From the NCBI RefSeq assembly GCF_002113125.1, contig NZ_NEJP01000002.1:248001-312000 (forward strand): a DNA stretch of 64,000 nt, read 5' to 3'. The stretch comes from Pseudomonas sp. B20(2017). GTDB lineage: Bacteria; Pseudomonadota; Gammaproteobacteria; Pseudomonadales; Pseudomonadaceae. Position 1 is the first letter of the stretch, and each line of letters opens with the position of its first letter. Positions 28,721-37,928 of this stretch are shown piece after piece. The notes under the pieces are model-generated. The model was not told the origin of the DNA. It worked only from the letters and a program-made list of their open reading frames with translations, and searched no databases. Position numbers and translations under genes: made by a program.

Positions 28721-29317
28721 TCAAACTTGAGGGAAAACCAGTGCTTGCGGCACATCGATATCCCATAGAGCGCCGGGATCATCTACCACCACTTCCACCA
28801 CCCGACCCTGCTTGAACAAAGGTCTGGCGCCCCGGTCACCGGACAAAGCCATCAGCCCTGCGGCGAACGAGCGACCAAACCCGACCGGATGCCCATAGTC
28901 ACCGTTCAACGTCGGTACGCTGACCGCATCCTCGGCCATCGCCGCCACGACCCGCTCAATACTCGATGGCAGGATGAACGGCATATCGCCCAGCACAATC
29001 AGCCAGCCATCGGCATCCGGAAAAGCCGCCACACCCGCCGCGATGCTGTCGCCCATTCCCGTGGTCTCGATCGAGACAATGTCACACCCGTAAGCCTGCC
29101 CCATGCGTATCGCCTGCGGACGCGCCTCGGTCGTCACCAGCACTCGTTTGTCGAGACTCGCCGGCAGGTTCACCAACACCTGCTCGATCACCGAACGCAC
29201 CGCGCCATCACGCCCGGTGCAATCGGCCAGCAGCTTGTCCTTGTCGGCGCCCGCCACCTCGCGAAAGCGGCTGCCCTCGCCCGCCGCCAGCACAATCACT
29301 CCGATGGATCGGCTCAT
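28721..29317 (-). CDS. MobA/MocA-like nucleotidyltransferase
   Basis: The 198-aa protein has the nucleotidyltransferase N-terminus VIVLAAGEGSRF, LGDMPFI and GHPVGFG, as in MocA (molybdenum cofactor cytidylyltransferase) and related MobA-like proteins. Beside a molybdenum hydroxylase and XdhC, the likely job is to attach CMP to the Mo cofactor used by that enzyme. It overlaps the XdhC-type gene by 4 nt. Confidence 0.87.
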   Translation of the reverse strand: MSRSIGVIVLAAGEGSRFREVAGADKDKLLADCTGRDGAVRSVIEQVLVNLPASLDKRVLVTTEARPQAIRMGQAYGCDIVSIETTGMGDSIAAGVAAFPDADGWLIVLGDMPFILPSSIERVVAAMAEDAVSVPTLNGDYGHPVGFGRSFAAGLMALSGDRGARPLFKQGRVVEVVVDDPGALWDIDVPQALVFPQV

Positions 29318-30294
29318 ACACTCTCCACTGTTTTCTTCTGCTTGAGCTCGACACCATTCTTGATCGCGACGATTTCCGCCAACAGCGACAAGGCGATTTC
29401 CGCCGGGGAATGGCTGCCAATATGCAAACCGATCGGCCCGTGCAAACGGGCGATGGCCGCTTCTGACAAGCCTAGCTCAGCGAGATTTTCCCGACGCTTG
29501 CGGCTATTGACCCGTGAGCCAAGCGCACCGACATAGAACGCTTTGGAGTCGAGCGCCGTGAGCAACGCCATGTCATCCAGCCGTGGATCGTGAGTCAGCG
29601 CGACAATCGCCGTGCGTTCATCGGTCTGGATATTCAGCACCGCCTCGTCCGGCATGCCGGGCACAAACCGTCCATGCTGCTCTTCCCAGCCATAGACGAA
29701 CTCGGTTCGCGGATCACAGATCAGCACTTCGAAATCCAGCAGTTGCGCCATCTCGGCCACATACCGCGACAACTGCCCGGCACCGATCAACAGCAGGCGC
29801 CAGCGAGGGCCGTAAATGGCACGCAGGCTCTGGCCGTCGAAGTTCAAGGTGTCAGTCTTGCCGGCCGGTCGCAACACCACCTCGCCAGTGCCGATATTCA
29901 GCTCACGCGCGACGATTTCATGGGCCTCGCAGCGATCCAGCAACTCGGCGACCCACGCCGGATCGCCGACTCGCTCCTCGGTCAGGCGCAGGGTGCCGCC
30001 GCAAGGCAGGCCGAAGCGCGCGGCTTCTTCCTGCGTCACGCCATAGGTGATCAACTGCACCGGCGGCCCGTTGGCGGGAATCCGCCCATCGTGCAGCCGG
30101 GCGATCAGATCGTCCTCGACGCAACCGCCGGACACCGAGCCGATCACCACGCCATCCTCACGCAACGCCAGCATCGCGCCGGGCGCCCGGGGCGCGGTGC
30201 CCCAGGTTTGCACCACCGAAAACAACACCACCCGCTGCCCGGCGCGGCGCCATTCGAGCACGCTGCGCAGGACATTGAGATCAGCGCTGTCCAT
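29314..30294 (-). CDS. XdhC/CoxI family molybdenum-enzyme maturation protein
   Basis: The protein is 326 aa from the ATG at 30294. The N-terminal XdhC/CoxI domain carries GSVSGGCVEDDL, and the C-terminal Rossmann-like domain carries LLIGAGQLSRYVAEMA and VGALGSRVNSRKR. XdhC proteins bind the Mo cofactor, promote its sulfuration and insert it into xanthine dehydrogenase-type enzymes. Its start overlaps the end of the large-subunit gene by 1 nt, supporting a dedicated role for that enzyme. Confidence 0.9.
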   Translation of the reverse strand: MDSADLNVLRSVLEWRRAGQRVVLFSVVQTWGTAPRAPGAMLALREDGVVIGSVSGGCVEDDLIARLHDGRIPANGPPVQLITYGVTQEEAARFGLPCGGTLRLTEERVGDPAWVAELLDRCEAHEIVARELNIGTGEVVLRPAGKTDTLNFDGQSLRAIYGPRWRLLLIGAGQLSRYVAEMAQLLDFEVLICDPRTEFVYGWEEQHGRFVPGMPDEAVLNIQTDERTAIVALTHDPRLDDMALLTALDSKAFYVGALGSRVNSRKRRENLAELGLSEAAIARLHGPIGLHIGSHSPAEIALSLLAEIVAIKNGVELKQKKTVESV

Positions 30295-32615
30295 CACGCT
30301 TGCGCCTTTTGCCAGCCCTGCAACTGGTAACGCACCGGCAGGTTGCGGATGCGCTGACCGGTGGCGGCGAAGATCGCGTTGCACAGCGCCGGCGCAATCG
30401 GCGGCACGCCCGGCTCACCGACACCGCCCAATGGCACCTCGCCCGGCGGCGTCACCAGATGCACCGCGACTTCCTTCGGCGCCAGCGACATGCGCGCCAC
30501 TTCATACATATGGAAGTTGTCCTGCTGCACCTTGCCGTCCTTGAAGCTGATTTCGCCCCACACGGCGTTGCCCAGGCCCATCACACACGCGCCTTCGAAC
30601 TGCGAACGGATCCGCTCGGGGTTGATCTGCGGGCCGCAATCCACGGCGATATCGGCCTTGTGCACGATCAGCGTGCCGTCGTCCTTGACCTCGACTTCGA
30701 TCACCGCCGCCACGTAGGTGACGAAGCTGTAATGCACGGCCAATCCGAGACCACGGCCCTTAGGCAATTGACGCCCCCAACCCGCCGCCTTGGCCGCGGT
30801 TTCGAGCACGGTGCGCATGCGCCCGGTGTCGATCGGATAACGCTCGGGGGATTCGCCGTAGTTCCACTCTTCACTGAGCGTGCGCGGGTCGATCTGCCGA
30901 TCCGGGCCGAGCAGCTTGATCTGGTACTTGAGCGGATCTTCCTTGGCTTTGTGCGCCAGTTCGTCGACGAAACTCTGGATCGCAAAACCATGAGGAATGT
31001 TCGACACCGAGCGATACCAGCCCACCCGCGTATGCACCGTGGCTTCAGGGTTTTCCAGGCGCACGTTGGGAATCGCGTAGGCCATGTTGGTAAAGCCCAT
31101 GCCCAGCTCGAACGCAGCTTCGTGATTCATGCTCGGCGCAAACAGCGCGGTAATGCTCGGCGCTACCGTGCGGTGCAGCCAGGCGGACGGCAAGCCGTCC
31201 TTGCCCACACCGGCCTTGAGGTATTCGGCGGACACCGTGTGGAAATACGAGTTGTGGATGTCGTCTTCCCGGGTCCATTGCACGCGCACGGCTTTGCCAG
31301 GAAATTCCTTGGCGAGCACGGCAGCTTCAACGACGAAGTCCGGTTTGGACTTGCGGCCGAAACCACCGCCCAACAGTGTGACATTGAAGGTGACGTTATC
31401 GAACGGCAGCCCCAGGCGTTCGGCGATGCGCTCGCGGGTGACCTGCGGCGCCTGGCTCGGCGCCCATGCCTCACAGGTGCCATCCTTGTAACGGGCGATG
31501 GCGACCATCGGTTCCATCGGTGCCTGGGCCAGATGCGGCAAGTAATAAGAGGCCTCGAGCGTGCTGGCGGCACTGCCGATGGCTTTGTCGATATCGCCGG
31601 TATTGCGCACTACTTTGCCCGGCGTCAGCGAAGCGGCTTCGATCTCCTTGCGATAGGCGACCGAGTCATAAGTGGCGTTCGGGCCATCGTCCCACTCGAT
31701 TTTCAGCGCTTCACGGCCCTTCAATGCCGCCCAGGTGTTGCTGGCCACCACGGCCACGCCACCCAAAGGCTGGAATTCCGAAGGCAATGGCCGGGGTTCG
31801 ATCTGGATGACTTTGAGGACGCCCGGCACTTTCAACGCGGCGCTGTCGTCGACCGACTTGACCTTGCCGCCGTACACAGCCGGACGCGCAATGACCGCGA
31901 ACAGCATGCCGTCGAAATGCACGTCGGCCCCGTACACCGCGCGGCCATTGACGATGTCGGCACCGTCGATGGCTTTGGTGCCTTCCTTGCCGATGTAGCG
32001 GAATTCCGACGGTTGCTTGAGTCGCAGGCTGTCACGGGCCGGCACCGTCAACGCACTGGCCGCAGCGGCCAGCTCACCGTAACCCAGCTCGCGACCGGAC
32101 GGTGTGTGAATGACTTTATGCAGTTGCGCGCGGCATTCGCCGACCGGCACCTTCCACTGCGCGGCGGCGGCCTGCTCCAGCATGGTCCGCGCGGCAGCGC
32201 CGCAACGACGCATCGGTTCGTACCAGTGACGCATGCTGCGCGAGCCGTCGGTGTCCTGGTTGCCGAAGCGCACCTCATCACCCGGCGCCTGCTGAACCTT
32301 GACGTGCGCCCAGTCGGCTTCCAGTTCATCGGCGACCACCATGGTCAGGCTGGTGCGCACGCCCTGGCCCATTTCCGAACGGTTGCAGACCACGGTCACC
32401 GTGCCGTCGGCGGCAATGCTGACGTAAACCTTCGGATCGTCGATCCAGCCGTTGGGCATGCCGTCTGCGCCAAACTGCTTCGGCTTGTCTTCGGCCAGCG
32501 CATCCTGCCAGCCCCAGCTCGCCGCCAGCACCAACGCGCCGGTAGCGCCGACGCCCTTGAGGAAGCCCCGGCGACTGAGGTTGCTCAGGGCGAAATCGTT
32601 CGGTAGACGGCTCAT
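30294..32615 (-). CDS. xanthine dehydrogenase family Mo-binding subunit (isoquinoline 1-oxidoreductase beta-like)
   Basis: The 773-aa protein has a twin-arginine signal (SRRGFLKG, residues about 14-21) followed by a hydrophobic stretch, so it is exported folded to the periplasm or anchored in the membrane. Mo-cofactor contacts are seen in GGGFGRKSKPD and QAPMEPM, and the likely catalytic Glu is in GGVGEPGVPP near the C-terminus. The family (IorB) hydroxylates N-heterocycles or oxidises aldehydes with water as the oxygen source. It overlaps the 2Fe-2S subunit gene by 4 nt. The substrate is unknown; electrons probably go to a cytochrome not encoded here. Confidence 0.9.
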   Translation of the reverse strand: MSRLPNDFALSNLSRRGFLKGVGATGALVLAASWGWQDALAEDKPKQFGADGMPNGWIDDPKVYVSIAADGTVTVVCNRSEMGQGVRTSLTMVVADELEADWAHVKVQQAPGDEVRFGNQDTDGSRSMRHWYEPMRRCGAAARTMLEQAAAAQWKVPVGECRAQLHKVIHTPSGRELGYGELAAAASALTVPARDSLRLKQPSEFRYIGKEGTKAIDGADIVNGRAVYGADVHFDGMLFAVIARPAVYGGKVKSVDDSAALKVPGVLKVIQIEPRPLPSEFQPLGGVAVVASNTWAALKGREALKIEWDDGPNATYDSVAYRKEIEAASLTPGKVVRNTGDIDKAIGSAASTLEASYYLPHLAQAPMEPMVAIARYKDGTCEAWAPSQAPQVTRERIAERLGLPFDNVTFNVTLLGGGFGRKSKPDFVVEAAVLAKEFPGKAVRVQWTREDDIHNSYFHTVSAEYLKAGVGKDGLPSAWLHRTVAPSITALFAPSMNHEAAFELGMGFTNMAYAIPNVRLENPEATVHTRVGWYRSVSNIPHGFAIQSFVDELAHKAKEDPLKYQIKLLGPDRQIDPRTLSEEWNYGESPERYPIDTGRMRTVLETAAKAAGWGRQLPKGRGLGLAVHYSFVTYVAAVIEVEVKDDGTLIVHKADIAVDCGPQINPERIRSQFEGACVMGLGNAVWGEISFKDGKVQQDNFHMYEVARMSLAPKEVAVHLVTPPGEVPLGGVGEPGVPPIAPALCNAIFAATGQRIRNLPVRYQLQGWQKAQA

Positions 32616-33082
32616 GCCTTGGCCTCCTTCAGGTGAGTGGATGCCTGACGGATCGCGGTCTTAATCCGGTTGTAGGTGCCGCAGCGGCAGATGTTGCCGA
32701 CCATCGCCTCTTCGATCTGCTCGTCGCTCGGGTTCGGGTTGGTCTTGAGCAACGCGGTGGCGGACATGATCTGCCCGCCCTGGCAGTAACCGCATTGGGC
32801 CACAGCCGTATCGAGCCAGGCTTGCTGAACGATCTGACCGACCGGGTCGGCATGCAGGTTGTCGATGGTGGTCACGTTCTGCCCGACCACCGAACCGATC
32901 GGGGTGATGCAACTGCGCGCTGGCGCGCCGTCGATATGAATGGTGCATGCACCGCACAGGCCCATGCCGCAGCCGAACTTGGTGCCGTTGTAACCGGCGA
33001 CGTCACGGATCGCCCACAACAGTGGCATGTCCTCGGTGACATCGAGTGGATGATCTTGACCATTGAGTTTCAGGGTAATCAT
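32612..33082 (-). CDS. 2Fe-2S subunit of the molybdenum hydroxylase (IorA-like)
   Basis: The 156-aa protein starts MITLKLNGQDHPLDV. A plant-type ferredoxin domain (CGMGLCGACTIHIDG plus a later Cys) is followed by a helical domain with the second 2Fe-2S cluster (CGYCQGGQ and CRCGTYNRI). It passes electrons out of the Mo site of the partner subunit. ATG codons at 33088 or 33124 are possible but add non-family residues. It is the first gene of the four-gene leftward operon; the partner's TAT signal probably carries it out as a complex. Confidence 0.9.
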   Translation of the reverse strand: MITLKLNGQDHPLDVTEDMPLLWAIRDVAGYNGTKFGCGMGLCGACTIHIDGAPARSCITPIGSVVGQNVTTIDNLHADPVGQIVQQAWLDTAVAQCGYCQGGQIMSATALLKTNPNPSDEQIEEAMVGNICRCGTYNRIKTAIRQASTHLKEAKA

Positions 33083-33267
33083 GGGCATGCCCGCATATTC
33101 TTGGAGGTTATGGGGTCGAGCCATCTGCCACCGCAGGGACGGTAGTGGTTCGCGCAGATCGGCTCAGGCTAATCAGGCTCTCTTGTGCCGACGGGAACGT
33201 CTGCACCGGGCCTTTGGTGGAGCAAATAGTTGGTATCGTTAGCTGGCTACGTTAACCCGCGATTAAC

Positions 33268-33304
33268 AAAAAAGCCCTGCAATTTTTTAATAGTGCAGGG
33301 CTTT
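33268..33304 (-). terminator. murB terminator
   Basis: AAAGCCCTGCA and TGCAGGGCTTT arms surround a 12-nt AT-rich loop, with a T-run on the leftward strand, 25 nt past the murB stop. Confidence 0.88.
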
Positions 33305-33328
33305 GGGTCCAGACTTGAAAGCGTAGCC

Positions 33329-34348
33329 TCAATAGCGATTGGGCTCCATTTCCAGCTCGACATTGAAACGTTCTGCAATGTCTTTCTGAATGCGCTGGGC
33401 CAGATCGAGCAATTGTAGCCCGGTTGCCGCGCCGTAATTGACCAGCACTAGCGCCTGCAATTTATGCACGCCGGCATCGGCCTCACGGAAACCTTTCCAG
33501 CCCGCTCGCTCGATCAACCAACCCGCCGCCAGCTTCATCTGCCCGTCCGGTTGCGCATAGGCCACCAGATCCGGGTGCTGCGCCTTGATCTGCGCAACCA
33601 CCGCCGCTGACACCAACGGATTTTTGAAGAAGCTGCCGGCATTGCCCAGCACGGCCGGGTCCGGCAGTTTCTCGCTGCGGATGCTGCAAATCGCGTGGCT
33701 GACATCCGTCGGCGTTGGCTGCTCGATGCCCTGTTCGGTCAGGCGCTGACGCACCGGGCCGTATTCAAGGTGCAGATGCGCGACTCGATCCAGTGCGAAG
33801 CGCACCCGCAGGATCAGCCAACGACCCGGCTGCTGCTTGAACACGCTGTCGCGGTAGGCGAAGTTGCACTCCTCCAGACTGAAGTCGCGCAACTCGCCGG
33901 TCTGGCGATCCAGCGCCGTCAGGCCGGCGAACACATCCTTGATCTCGACACCGTAGGCACCGATGTTCTGCATCGGCGCGGCGCCGACAGTGCCGGGGAT
34001 CAGGCTGAGATTCTCCAGCCCGGAAAACCCCTGCGCCAGTGTGTGCTGCACGAACGGGTGCCACGGCTCGCCAGCTTCGGCTTCAATCACCACGCGGTTG
34101 CCGTCGTCGCTGATGACGCGGATGCCACGGCTGGCCATGCGCAGCACCAGCGCCGGGATGTCCGCCGTGAGCAACAGGTTGCTGCCGCCGCCAATCACCA
34201 GCAACGGCACGTCGTGGGCAGTCGCGTAAGCCAGGGCTTCGCGCACATCGGCGTCACTGTGGGCTTCGGCAAACAGCTGCGCGCGAACGTCGACGCCGAA
34301 GGTATTGAAGGGTTTCAGGGAAACCTGCGGCTGTACCTGCAAACTCAT
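33329..34348 (-). CDS. murB: UDP-N-acetylenolpyruvoylglucosamine reductase
   Basis: The 339-aa protein has the FAD-binding motif IGGGSNLLLT, GTVGAAPMQNIGAYGVE and the catalytic segment NAGSFFKNP (Ser) with a C-terminal Glu. It is a type I MurB that makes UDP-MurNAc with NADPH. Its ATG overlaps the phosphatase TGA (ATGA), the last link in a chain of coupled genes from lpxK onward. Confidence 0.95.
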   Translation of the reverse strand: MSLQVQPQVSLKPFNTFGVDVRAQLFAEAHSDADVREALAYATAHDVPLLVIGGGSNLLLTADIPALVLRMASRGIRVISDDGNRVVIEAEAGEPWHPFVQHTLAQGFSGLENLSLIPGTVGAAPMQNIGAYGVEIKDVFAGLTALDRQTGELRDFSLEECNFAYRDSVFKQQPGRWLILRVRFALDRVAHLHLEYGPVRQRLTEQGIEQPTPTDVSHAICSIRSEKLPDPAVLGNAGSFFKNPLVSAAVVAQIKAQHPDLVAYAQPDGQMKLAAGWLIERAGWKGFREADAGVHKLQALVLVNYGAATGLQLLDLAQRIQKDIAERFNVELEMEPNRY

Positions 34349-34809
34349 AACCGCCCCTTCACTTCGATCAACAGCTGATCGCAGGCACGCTCGATCAGAT
34401 CCAGCACCTGATCGAAGCCCTGATCACCGTCGTAATACGGATCCGGCACCTCGTCGACCACGCCTGCATAGCGGCGCAGGAACAGGTCCAGCTCGGCCTT
34501 GCCGGTGGACGGCTGCAAGGCCTTGAGGTTGCGCAGGTTGCTGTTGTCCATGGCGAGGATCAGATCGTAGCTGGCGAAATCGGCGCGGCTGACCTGCTGG
34601 GCGCGTTGCGCCGACAGGTCATAACCGCGCACCTTGGCCGCAGCCTGACTGCGCTTGTCCGGCGGATTGCCGACGTGCCAGTCACCGGTGCCGGCGGAGG
34701 CCACTTCGACCTGATCCGCCAGCCCCGCTTCGCGCAACTTGTGGCGCAACACGCCTTCGGCGGTGGGCGAACGGCAGATGTTGCCCAGGCACACGAACAG
34801 AACGCGCAT
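34345..34809 (-). CDS. low-molecular-weight protein tyrosine phosphatase
   Basis: The 154-aa protein begins [20 protein letters not shown], with the C-x5-R phosphate loop (Cys7, Arg13) followed by Ser, and has the general-acid Asp in VDEVPDPYY. It removes phosphate from tyrosine residues; bacterial relatives act on tyrosine kinases of polysaccharide export, although none is encoded here. It overlaps kdsB by 1 nt and murB by 4 nt. Confidence 0.93.
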   Translation of the reverse strand: MRVLFVCLGNICRSPTAEGVLRHKLREAGLADQVEVASAGTGDWHVGNPPDKRSQAAAKVRGYDLSAQRAQQVSRADFASYDLILAMDNSNLRNLKALQPSTGKAELDLFLRRYAGVVDEVPDPYYDGDQGFDQVLDLIERACDQLLIEVKGRL

Positions 34810-35573
34810 CAGGCCTCCAGCAGGCGACGGACGCGCTCGAGGTCTTCGGCGGTGTCGACCCCGGTCGGCGGCGCGATCAACGCGTCAGCCACGTGAATCC
34901 GCACGCCGTGCCACAGGGCACGCAGCTGTTCGAGGGATTCGGTGTTTTCCAGCCAGCACGGCCCCCAGCTCACGAAGTCCTGAAGGAAGCCTGCACGGTA
35001 GGCATAAATGCCGATGTGGCGACGGTACGGCACGCCCTCCGGCAGTACATCGCGGCTCTTGGCGAAGGCATCGCGGGCCCAGGGCAGGGTCGCGCGACTG
35101 AAGGTCAGCGCCAGACCGTTGAGGTCACTGACGACCTTGACCACGTTCGGGTTGAACAGGGTTTCCACGTCTTCGATCGGCTCGGCCAGAGTGGCCATGC
35201 GCGCTTCGGTGTGGGCCGCAAGATTCGCGGCGACCTGATCGATCACGCTCGGCGGGATCAGCGGTTCGTCACCCTGCACGTTGACCACGATGGCATCCGG
35301 CTCCAGACCGAGCTTCGCGGCCACTTCAGCCAGACGATCGGTACCGGAGTTGTGATCTTCACGGGTCAGCACCACTTCGGCGCCGAAGGCCTTGCAGGCT
35401 TCGACGATGCGCGCATCGTCGGTCGCCACCACCACACGGCTGGCGCTGCTTTTGCTGGCCTGTTCCCAGACGTGCTGGATCATCGGCTTGCCGGCGATGT
35501 CCAGCAGCGGTTTGCCCGGCAGACGGGTCGAGGCATAACGCGACGGGATGACAACGGTGAAGGCGGTGGTCAT
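34809..35573 (-). CDS. kdsB: 3-deoxy-manno-octulosonate cytidylyltransferase
   Basis: The 254-aa protein has the N-terminal [16 protein letters not shown] motif and NVQGDEPLI, both typical of CMP-KDO synthetase. It activates KDO for lipopolysaccharide inner-core assembly. Its ATG overlaps the TGA of the Trm112-like gene by 4 nt (ATGA). Confidence 0.96.
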   Translation of the reverse strand: MTTAFTVVIPSRYASTRLPGKPLLDIAGKPMIQHVWEQASKSSASRVVVATDDARIVEACKAFGAEVVLTREDHNSGTDRLAEVAAKLGLEPDAIVVNVQGDEPLIPPSVIDQVAANLAAHTEARMATLAEPIEDVETLFNPNVVKVVSDLNGLALTFSRATLPWARDAFAKSRDVLPEGVPYRRHIGIYAYRAGFLQDFVSWGPCWLENTESLEQLRALWHGVRIHVADALIAPPTGVDTAEDLERVRRLLEA

Positions 35574-35755
35574 TTATCCAGACGCTCGTCGGTGGTCAGG
35601 GTGCGGGCTTCGCTTTCCAGCATCACCGGGATGCCGTCGCGGATCGGGTACGCCAGACCGGCGCCCTTGCTGATCAATTCGGTCTTGTCGGCGCTGAGCT
35701 TGAGCGGGCCTTTGCAGACCGGGCAGGCGAGGATGTCGAGCAATTTGGTGTCCAT
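35570..35755 (-). CDS. Trm112 family protein (YcaR-like)
   Basis: From the ATG at 35755 the protein is 61 aa and begins [20 protein letters not shown], with a single CxxC pair. E. coli YcaR sits in the same lpxK-ycaR-kdsB order. Its role is unknown; eukaryotic Trm112 is an activator of methyltransferases. AGGGA lies 6 nt before this ATG, which rules out the ATG two codons upstream. Confidence 0.92.
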   Translation of the reverse strand: MDTKLLDILACPVCKGPLKLSADKTELISKGAGLAYPIRDGIPVMLESEARTLTTDERLDK

Positions 35756-35779
35756 GAACATTCCCTGGATAAAAACGGA

Positions 35780-36790
35780 TTAAGGCAAAAGACGATCCGG
35801 CAACAGGCGCATCAACTGTGTGTCGAACCAGGCCACAAAGGCCAGCGACGGCACGGCATCGACCGCCAGGTACCACCAGTCGACGGCGGCGAAGGCACGG
35901 CACTTCACCGCGTCCTTCTCAGTCATCACCACCGGCAATGACGGCGTAAAACTCAAGGCCTGCACGCTGTATTCGGCGTGGTCGGCGAAGGCGTGGGGCA
36001 CAGGCCGCCAGTCTAGCGCTTCGAGGGTATTGAAGAAACGTTGCGGGTTGCCGATCCCGGCGACCGCGTGCACGGCCTGACCGGGTGGAAAATGATCGAG
36101 GGGCTTGCGTTCACCGCTGTGCAGATTGACCAGCGCCGAAGGTTGCAGACGGAAAGCAAAACCGCCGTCGCGATCCTCAAGGGCGCCGTTGAACAGCACA
36201 CCGTCAACGCTTTGCAGGCGCTCGGCCGGTTCGCGCAGGGGGCCGGCGGGCAGGCAGCGCTGGTTGCCAAGGCCACGGGCGGCGTCGATCAGAACCAGTT
36301 CCAGATCCCGCGCGAGGCGGTAATGCTGCATGCCGTCATCGGACAGGATCAGGTCCAGCGGCTCGCTGTCCAGCAAGGCCCTGACAGCGGCGCTGCGATC
36401 GGGATCGATCATCAACGGTACGCCGGTGCGCTGCACGATCAGCAAAGGTTCGTCGCCGGCGATGTCGGCAGTCTGATCGGCCTGGACTCGCCATGGCAGT
36501 TGCGCCGGTTTGGCGCCGTAACCACGACTGACCACACCGACCCGCAGCCCGTGGCGTCGGCAGTGCTCGATCAGCCAAAGGATCATCGGGGTCTTGCCGG
36601 TGCCGCCGACAGTGATATTGCCAACCACGACCACCGGCACCGGCGACTGGTAGATCTCACCTTCGCCATCGAGAAAGCGCTGACGCTTGCCGGCCACGAC
36701 GCGGCGGTACAGCCACTCCAGCGGCCGCAACAGCGTCAGGGCCGGGTGCCCCTGATACCACGCGGCGAGCAGACGATCGGACATGGCCAT
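35780..36790 (-). CDS. lpxK: tetraacyldisaccharide 4'-kinase
   Basis: The 336-aa protein has an N-terminal membrane-associated helix, the P-loop-like [12 protein letters not shown] (residues about 57-68) and [10 protein letters not shown]. It phosphorylates the lipid A precursor at the inner face of the inner membrane. The ATG at 36790 overlaps the exbD-like stop; the ATG two codons later (36784) is equally possible. Confidence 0.95.
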   Translation of the reverse strand: MAMSDRLLAAWYQGHPALTLLRPLEWLYRRVVAGKRQRFLDGEGEIYQSPVPVVVVGNITVGGTGKTPMILWLIEHCRRHGLRVGVVSRGYGAKPAQLPWRVQADQTADIAGDEPLLIVQRTGVPLMIDPDRSAAVRALLDSEPLDLILSDDGMQHYRLARDLELVLIDAARGLGNQRCLPAGPLREPAERLQSVDGVLFNGALEDRDGGFAFRLQPSALVNLHSGERKPLDHFPPGQAVHAVAGIGNPQRFFNTLEALDWRPVPHAFADHAEYSVQALSFTPSLPVVMTEKDAVKCRAFAAVDWWYLAVDAVPSLAFVAWFDTQLMRLLPDRLLP

Positions 36791-37218
36791 CAGGATTTGG
36801 GCGCCGCCTCGACCGTGGTCATGCGCAGATGGCTGAAACCGAGCTTGCCGGCCGCGTCCATGGCGGTGATCACGGATTGATGCTGAGCCTTGCCGTCAGC
36901 ACTGATCGACAACGGCATGTTGGTGTCGCCGTTGGATTCTTTCTGCATGGCTTCCATCAGAGTGGCCAGATCGTTTTTCGGCAGAATCCTGTTGTTCACC
37001 GAGAACACGCCTTCGGCGCTGATGGCCACGTCCAGTTGTTTGACCTGCTGATCCTCGGCCGGCGAGCCGCTCACCGCTTCCGGCAGATCGACGCGCAACT
37101 GGGTTTCGCGGGTGAAGGTGGTGGTCACGACGAAAAACAGCAACAGGATGAACACCACGTCGATCAGCGACGCGAGGTTGATATCGATCGTTTCCCGGGG
37201 CTTGCGACGGAATTTCAC
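36790..37218 (-). CDS. ExbD/TolR family biopolymer transport protein
   Basis: The 142-aa protein has a short cytoplasmic N-terminus with [20 protein letters not shown], in which the transmembrane Asp needed for proton use is visible, and then a periplasmic domain. With the ExbB/TolQ-like partner it forms a proton-driven motor. This exbBD copy lies beside comEC and lpxK rather than beside tonB or tol-pal genes, so its partner is uncertain; it may energise envelope transport. Confidence 0.92.
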   Translation of the reverse strand: MKFRRKPRETIDINLASLIDVVFILLLFFVVTTTFTRETQLRVDLPEAVSGSPAEDQQVKQLDVAISAEGVFSVNNRILPKNDLATLMEAMQKESNGDTNMPLSISADGKAQHQSVITAMDAAGKLGFSHLRMTTVEAAPKS

Positions 37219-37850
37219 GCTTTGCCCCCGGCCAGATCGACGTCACGGTCGCCCTGCACCACTTCCACCAGTTTGATCGCTTCCTGTTCCATGCCCACCA
37301 CCAGTTCATCGATGCGGCGTTGCAGGAAACGGTGGAAGAACACCGACGGAATACCGACCATCAGGCCCGCTGCCGTGGTGATCAGCGCCTTGGAGATACC
37401 ACCGGCCAATACCGAAGCGTTGGTGGTCATGCCGGAACCGGTGAAAGCACTGAAAATGTCGATCATGCCCAGCACCGTGCCCAGCAGACCGAGCAGCGGC
37501 GACATGGCAGCGATGGTGCCCAGCGCGTTGACGTAGCGTTCCAGTTCGTGGATCACCCGGGCGGCGGCTTCTTCAATGCACTCTTTCATGATCTCGCGAC
37601 CATGCTTGGAGTTGGCCAGGCCCGCGGCGAGGATTTCCCCCAGCGGCGAGTTGGCGCGCAATTCCTTGAGTTTTTCCTTGTTGAGCTGCTTGTCCTTGAT
37701 CCAGACCCAGACCTGACCCAGCAGATGCTCAGGGGTGACGCGACTGGCGCGCAGGGTCCACAGGCGCTCGGCGACGATCGCCATGGCGGCGATGGAACTC
37801 AGAATGATCGGCAACATCATCCAGCCGCCGGATTTGACCAATTCCCACAC
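37215..37850 (-). CDS. MotA/TolQ/ExbB family proton channel protein
   Basis: From the GTG at 37850 (GAGGGG about 8 nt upstream) the protein is 211 aa and begins MWELVKSGGWMMLPIIL. Three transmembrane helices and the conserved AAMSPLLGLLGTVLGMI and TTAAGLMVGIP segments identify the family. It is the channel partner of the ExbD-like protein, whose gene overlaps it by 4 nt. Confidence 0.92.
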   Translation of the reverse strand: MWELVKSGGWMMLPIILSSIAAMAIVAERLWTLRASRVTPEHLLGQVWVWIKDKQLNKEKLKELRANSPLGEILAAGLANSKHGREIMKECIEEAAARVIHELERYVNALGTIAAMSPLLGLLGTVLGMIDIFSAFTGSGMTTNASVLAGGISKALITTAAGLMVGIPSVFFHRFLQRRIDELVVGMEQEAIKLVEVVQGDRDVDLAGGKA

Positions 37851-37928
37851 AGTGACAGCCCCCTCGAAAAAGTGCGCCACTTTACCATACCGGTTCGCGA
37901 TAAAGACTCGTCGCCCCGACGACCGTGC

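Noticed and set aside
30300..32606. A 768-codon plus-strand frame across the Mo subunit gene
   Set aside because: Shadow frame; the minus-strand protein has a TAT signal and conserved Mo-site motifs.
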